This document shows, piece after piece, positions 59,877 through 64,000 of a stretch of 64,000 nt of DNA. Both the position numbers and the translations under genes were made by a program. Below the pieces are notes generated by a model. It had not been told where the DNA came from, did not search any database, and saw nothing but the letters and a program-made list of their open reading frames with translations. This DNA comes from Pedobacter polaris (lineage in GTDB: Bacteria > Bacteroidota > Bacteroidia > Sphingobacteriales > Sphingobacteriaceae): contig NZ_SWBR01000003.1 of NCBI RefSeq assembly GCF_005116505.1, positions 1-64,000 of the forward strand. Reading direction: 5' to 3'. Positions within the stretch are counted from its first letter, which is position 1. Each line of letters opens with the position of its first letter.

Positions 59877-60614
59877 ATGAAATCAGTATTAATAACAGGA
59901 GCCAACAGAAGCATTGGTTTAGAAATAGCAAAACAACTATCACAAAAAGGATTATTCGTCTATTTAGGAAGTCGCGATTTAGAAAAAGGAAATGCAGTTG
60001 TAAAAGAACTAAATAAGAATGGCTTTCAAAATATCAAGGCTATTGCAATTGACACAACTAAGCCTGAAACTATTTTGTCAGCTAAAAACATTATTGAAGG
60101 CGAGCAAGGCAAATTAGATATCTTAATCAATAATGCAGGTATAAGCGGCGACTTTCCTCAAACAACTTCAGATGCAACTATTAAAGACATTCAGAAAGTA
60201 TTTGACACTAATTTTTTTGGCGTAATTAGCGTTACACAAGTATTTTTAGAATTACTTAAAAAAGCTGAAAGCCCAAGAATTAGTAACATCACCTCTGGAC
60301 TTGGTTCTTTGACTTTACATAGTGACCCAAGTTGGGAATATTATAATTACAAGGCTACCAGTTATGTAACCTCAAAAGCGGCATTAAATGCATTTACTAT
60401 TTTATTGGCTTATGAATTAAAGGATTTACCTTTTAAAATAAATGCCATTGACCCGGGCTATACCGCAACAGATTTTAATCACCATAGCGGACCAAGAACC
60501 GTAGAGAATGCCGCAAACTTCATCATTAAGCATACCTTAACAGCTGAGGATGCACCAACGGGTAAATTTTTTAGCAATGAGATAACCGATGGAACAGAAG
60601 TAAGTCCTTGGTAA
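59877..60614 (+). CDS. Short-chain dehydrogenase/reductase
   Basis: This 245-residue enzyme starts at MKSVLITGANRSIG (59877). The nucleotide-binding motif is TGANRSIG, with Ser in place of the usual Gly-Ile run. Other signatures are NNAG, the catalytic Tyr-Lys in SYVTSKAALN and the active-site Ser in ITSG. It should reduce or oxidise a carbonyl using NAD(P)H. The C-terminal part resembles the carbonyl-reductase-like subgroup. It is the likely target of the upstream Crp/Fnr protein through palindrome 2. Confidence 0.9.
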   Translation: MKSVLITGANRSIGLEIAKQLSQKGLFVYLGSRDLEKGNAVVKELNKNGFQNIKAIAIDTTKPETILSAKNIIEGEQGKLDILINNAGISGDFPQTTSDATIKDIQKVFDTNFFGVISVTQVFLELLKKAESPRISNITSGLGSLTLHSDPSWEYYNYKATSYVTSKAALNAFTILLAYELKDLPFKINAIDPGYTATDFNHHSGPRTVENAANFIIKHTLTAEDAPTGKFFSNEITDGTEVSPW

Positions 60615-60678
60615 AGAAGTGAGGTTTTTATTCTAGTTTTTGGAAAAAAATGCGAGTATTTCATAGGAAAATGAAGGC

Positions 60679-60751
60679 CTGTCAACGCTACAATTCCGAA
60701 GAAAAATCGGGATATTTTCGCTAATGTCAGGTTTAGCTAACAAAGACAGCG
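60679..60751 (+). repeat. Dispersed repeat right of the crp-SDR pair
   Basis: This is the second copy of the 59051-59140 repeat in the same orientation. It contains AACGCTACAATT and the 39-bp core at 60713-60751. Here a GAAAAATCGGGA-type spacer replaces the element inserted in the first copy. Confidence 0.75.
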
Positions 60752-60865
60752 TTTAAAAATTTCATTTCAAATAATATCTAATAACAATGCTCAACAGTTT
60801 TACACTATTGAGCATTTGTGCTATATTTAGGCTGTCCGATAAGTGTTATACCTATAAATTATTAA

Positions 60866-61471
60866 ATGAAATTTTCAGAAGACCTACAAAAACTAATACC
60901 CTTTGGCTATCTTTTTTTAGTGGTTATGGGCATATTAAAAGAAAGTGTTCTCTTTTATCAACTAGGGATTAATATTTTAAAATACTCCACCATAATGGAT
61001 ATTTTAATAAGTCCAATTGCCACACTTACTGCCAATCCACTTACATTTTTAATCACTATCGCCATCTTTGCATTCAGTTACCATTTGCCATCAATCTTAC
61101 ATAAACATGATCATAAAAAATGGGTGCAAAGAATATTCGAATTAAAGCACACCAAAGTAGATTTACCAGAAATCGAAATTAAAAGATATTATTTCGTTAT
61201 TTCCATTAAGTTTCTTGCTATTGGTTTATTGTCAGTTTATTTGGGCTATGGGTCTGCTGAGGGTTTTTTTATGGCTCAAAGAATAAAAAAATATAAACTA
61301 AAATATGACTACACACTAAATTACAGCAACGGAGGAACTGAACAAATTTCTCTTATCAACTCAAATAGCGTATATTATTTTTATGTGCCTAAAGCTAGCA
61401 AAAACATAATAATCACCCCAATTGGGGCTATAAAGAGCATTGAATTAACTAATAATAAAATGTTAAAATGA
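60866..61471 (+). CDS. Membrane protein of unknown function (201 aa)
   Basis: This protein has three likely membrane helices (about 11-35, 50-72, 115-135). A C-terminal polar domain with short beta strands (YTLNYSNGGTEQISLINSNS, VYYFYVPKASKNIIITPIGA) follows. No family is recognised. It overlaps the next gene by ATGA, so the two are translated together. Confidence 0.65.
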   Translation: MKFSEDLQKLIPFGYLFLVVMGILKESVLFYQLGINILKYSTIMDILISPIATLTANPLTFLITIAIFAFSYHLPSILHKHDHKKWVQRIFELKHTKVDLPEIEIKRYYFVISIKFLAIGLLSVYLGYGSAEGFFMAQRIKKYKLKYDYTLNYSNGGTEQISLINSNSVYYFYVPKASKNIIITPIGAIKSIELTNNKMLK

Positions 61472-61713
61472 GCAAGAAAAACTTATCAGAATTGAGTAAT
61501 GAAGAATTGCTTAAAAGCGAAAAATCATTAAAAACCATCACGGCTATGCTTGCTGGAGCAATACTTGTGTTATTCATCATCAACGTATTTTTAGCTTTTA
61601 AAAAAGGTTTCAGTGCTTTTAGCGTCATTCCTATTGCATTACTGCCAATAGTAATTGTAAATTTGAACTCTTTAAAAGAAATGAAAGAAGAAATCAAATC
61701 TAGAAACTTATAG
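61468..61713 (+). CDS. Small two-helix membrane protein (81 aa)
   Basis: This protein has a polar helical N terminus (SKKNLSELSNEELLKSEKSL) and two membrane helices (TAMLAGAILVLFIINVFLA; SVIPIALLPIVIVNL) with a basic-acidic C terminus. The ATGA overlap with the preceding gene implies a functional pair. Confidence 0.7.
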   Translation: MSKKNLSELSNEELLKSEKSLKTITAMLAGAILVLFIINVFLAFKKGFSAFSVIPIALLPIVIVNLNSLKEMKEEIKSRNL

Positions 61714-61886
61714 GGAAATTAGCTTTATAGCTATGCTCATCACATTTCCCAAATTTACAGATAGAAAAATTCTGACCAAGCGACTTTCAATAACAGCATG
61801 TTAAGTAAAGTATATTCATTTAGAAACGTTTAATTTGTAGGGGATATTAATAAACAAATACAAAACTCTACCCAAAATCTAAATAA

Positions 61887-62414
61887 ATGGAAAATATTGA
61901 CATAAAAAAAATATCATTAAGTGAAATTGACCAATTGCAAATAATTAGTAGGCAAACTTTTTACGAAACTTTTTCGGCAAGCAATACCGAAGAAAACATG
62001 AAAAATTATTTAGATGAAGGCTTTTCCATTAACAAATTAAAAGCCGAATTAAGCGATGAAAACGCTGAGTTTTACTCTGCTTCAATTGAAAATAATGTAA
62101 TTGGTTACTTAAAACTAAACTTTGGAGCATCTCAAACAGAACTTAAAGACGATAAAGCACTTGAAATTGAAAGAATTTATGTGCTCAAAGATTTTCACGG
62201 TAAAAAAGTAGGGCAAATTCTGTACGACAAAGCGATTGAAGTAGCCAAACAGAAAAATGCTGACTATGTTTGGTTAGGAGTTTGGGAAGAAAACCCAAGA
62301 GCAATTAACTTTTACAAGAAAAATGGTTTTATTGAATTTGATAAACACATTTTTAAATTGGGTAATGATGAACAGACGGACATTATGATGAAACTAAAAT
62401 TAAAAAAGGACTAA
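61887..62414 (+). CDS. GNAT acetyltransferase, PaiA-like (spermidine/spermine)
   Basis: This 175-residue protein resembles B. subtilis PaiA along its length. Shared blocks include the RQTFYETFSASNTEENMKNY start, LEIERIYVLKDFHGKKVGQ (the acetyl-CoA binding loop), WLGVWEENPRAINFYKKNGF and the end DEQTDIMMKLKL. PaiA acetylates spermine and spermidine, so this may do so too. The name paiA is not given because the assignment is by motif recall only. It stands alone. Confidence 0.82.
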   Translation: MENIDIKKISLSEIDQLQIISRQTFYETFSASNTEENMKNYLDEGFSINKLKAELSDENAEFYSASIENNVIGYLKLNFGASQTELKDDKALEIERIYVLKDFHGKKVGQILYDKAIEVAKQKNADYVWLGVWEENPRAINFYKKNGFIEFDKHIFKLGNDEQTDIMMKLKLKKD

Positions 62415-62523
62415 ATCAGGCAAAATACTATTAATTAGGGGTTTACATAAGACTTCAGCGGTGCGCTTAGACACTGCCCTGATGACAGTACTCTTTTCAG
62501 CAATCCAACAATTAAACAATACC

Positions 62524-64000
62524 TTACCTCTTCTTTACACGTTTTAGAACCATTAAGCTCAAAGGGTTCATCATGTAGCCGCTAATGTTATTCTGAAGCA
62601 TTACAACTGCTTGATCGTACAGAATGGGCACTACAGAAGAATGTTCCATTACCATATTATCCATTTGATAGTACAATTCATACCTCTTTTTGGCATCACT
62701 TTCAAAATAACTTTGCTCAAATAATTTATCGAATTTGTCATTAAAATAGCCAGTATAGTTTGGTCCGAATGGTACTCTATTTTTAGAATAGAAAACAGAT
62801 AAGTAATTTTCGCCATCAGGGTAATCGGCAATCCACGACCCTCTAAAGAAATTCACCTCATTCTTTGCCATTAAATCTCTTAAGCTCGCACTAGGGCTAA
62901 CATCTACCTTAGCTTTGATGCCTATGTTGGCGAGTTCTCCTTGTATAAACTCAATTAAATCTCTGTAAGTTGTAGAGGTGCTTAAGGTAACTTCAGGCAT
63001 TCCTTTACCTCCCGGAAATCCTGCTTCTGCTAGTAACTTCGCTGACAGTGCTGGATTGTAATTGTAGCCTTTAACTCGTGCGCTATCAAACCCTGGCATT
63101 CCTCTAGGAATAAAACCACTTGTAGCAGGTGTACCAATGCTATTTCTTAAGTACTTAATTAGCTTTGGCCTATCAATAGCATAATTAACCGCCTGTCTTA
63201 CTTTTTTTAACCTCAATGGAGAATTCTTTACTAAAGCTTTAGAAGTGTCTACCAAAATCCCAACATATTCGGTACACAAATAAGGTCCTCTGTTCAATTG
63301 AAATTTGCCTTTATATTTACTTGTCATCTTTCCGCTTTTTGTTAAAATATCATCGCGGTAGCTTCCATCCACACTGTTAAAAAAATCTAGTTCTTTTTTA
63401 ATGAAATTCATAAAAGCACTTTGCTTATCACTAATGAAAGTAACTTTTACAGCATCTAAATAAGGTAAGCGAGTGTTGCCATCCTTTTCCCAATAATTTT
63501 CGTTTTTAAGCAAAACTAATATCTCGTCTTCTTTCCAATATTTAAACTTAAATGGCCCAGTTCCTACAGGGTGATTTCTAAAATCTTTTCCATAATGCTC
63601 TACTATCTCCTTCGGAACCACAGAGCAATATTGAGCAGTTAACAATTGCATGAAAGCTGGGAAAGGCTTAACCAAGGTGATTTGAAATGTAGTATCATTT
63701 AAAGCTTTAAAACTAGTGGCATCTTTTACTTTATCACTAAAAATCCATCCTCCAGACGAAGCAATTTTAGGATCTATTAAGCGGTAAAAACTATAAGCAA
63801 AATCTTCTGCAACTACTTTTCTTCCTTTTCCATTTTTAAAGAGTGGATCATCTTGAAAAAATACATCATCTCTAAGTTTAAAAGTATATATGAGATTGTC
63901 TTTAGAAATGGTCCATGTTTTTGCTATGCAAGGCATTGTGTTTAAGTTTTTATCCACTTGCACTAAACCATTAAAAAGCTGGTTAATCATCCAAATTGCA
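62524..64000 (-). CDS. Peptide-type ABC transporter substrate-binding protein (5' truncated)
   Basis: The frame is open to the right edge of the window. The first visible ATG at 63990 is internal, since LFNGLVQVDKNLNTMPCIAK is the usual early segment of SBP family 5 proteins and the signal peptide is missing. Visible motifs include IAKTWTISKDNLIYTFKLRD, VVAEDFAYSFYRLIDP, PVGTGPFKFKYWKEDE and VRQAVNYAIDRPKLIKYLRN. The protein binds oligopeptides or related solutes for uptake. Transporter subunits are not visible here. Confidence 0.9.
   Translation of the reverse strand, partial: AIWMINQLFNGLVQVDKNLNTMPCIAKTWTISKDNLIYTFKLRDDVFFQDDPLFKNGKGRKVVAEDFAYSFYRLIDPKIASSGGWIFSDKVKDATSFKALNDTTFQITLVKPFPAFMQLLTAQYCSVVPKEIVEHYGKDFRNHPVGTGPFKFKYWKEDEILVLLKNENYWEKDGNTRLPYLDAVKVTFISDKQSAFMNFIKKELDFFNSVDGSYRDDILTKSGKMTSKYKGKFQLNRGPYLCTEYVGILVDTSKALVKNSPLRLKKVRQAVNYAIDRPKLIKYLRNSIGTPATSGFIPRGMPGFDSARVKGYNYNPALSAKLLAEAGFPGGKGMPEVTLSTSTTYRDLIEFIQGELANIGIKAKVDVSPSASLRDLMAKNEVNFFRGSWIADYPDGENYLSVFYSKNRVPFGPNYTGYFNDKFDKLFEQSYFESDAKKRYELYYQMDNMVMEHSSVVPILYDQAVVMLQNNISGYMMNPLSLMVLKRVKKR

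Noticed and set aside
60786..60816. AATGCTCAA/TTGAGCATT hairpin as an SDR terminator
   Set aside because: The stem is 9 bp with a 13-base loop, but no T-run follows and it is 170 bases from the stop codon.

Overview
The window looks like a chromosomal segment of a Sphingobacteriaceae member (Bacteroidota), most like Pedobacter. This is inferred from family knowledge, not from a database search. It is AT-rich. Many genes lack a Shine-Dalgarno sequence and are preceded by the Bacteroidota -7 box TAnnTTTG. It carries a SusC/SusD locus, TonB-type outer-membrane receptors, and gene orders typical of the phylum (START-like/LptG/RibBA, TamB divergent from TsaD, FtsX-DUF3098-UppP-TruB-YitT-RibF).

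Layout. 1-300: the end of an rRNA operon (5S rRNA and its terminator). 0.4-6.2 kb: a secreted S8 peptidase, a CBM9-like secreted protein and an outer-membrane beta-barrel receptor. 6.2-7.5 kb: a membrane histidine kinase. 7.6-17.0 kb: a polysaccharide-utilisation locus, with a ROK regulator divergent from susC, susD, an EEP-family lipoprotein and a GH89 alpha-N-acetylglucosaminidase. 17.0-20.4 kb: a small accessory island of three co-directional genes (unknown, stand-alone Clp_N-domain protein, helical protein). It abuts tRNA-Met and is bounded by decayed copies of the tRNA 3' end and of its terminator hairpin. 20.6-31.5 kb: housekeeping genes (START-like, lptG-type permease, ribBA, tamB-like, tsaD, recA, nth). 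31.6-36.6 kb: a regulator divergent from an operon with two membrane fatty-acid desaturases. 36.6-39.0 kb: an AraJ-like efflux pump with an operator-like palindrome, a small protein and an ECF sigma factor. 39.3-50.9 kb: uvrA, a LysE exporter, a YdeI-like protein, a CPA2 antiporter and the ftsX-to-ribF run. 51.2-58.9 kb: a lipoprotein, leuS (with two unusual insertions), an ECF sigma factor with a membrane partner, and a TonB-receptor-like protein. 58.9-64 kb: a Crp/Fnr regulator with an SDR reductase, a small membrane pair, a PaiA-like acetyltransferase and a truncated peptide-binding ABC protein.

The best candidate for an undescribed system is the three-gene Clp_N island at 17.36-19.74 kb. 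Second is the Crp/Fnr-SDR pair, where the same 16-bp palindrome (TTTGCCA-N2-TGGCAAA) stands before both genes, inside flanking dispersed repeats. Other signals worth a look are a likely AUU start for the TamB-like gene, a leaderless TTG start for the LptG-type gene, a Tat-type signal on SusD, and repeat-derived peptides inside LeuRS and RibF. No CRISPR array, complete transposase or integrase gene was found.
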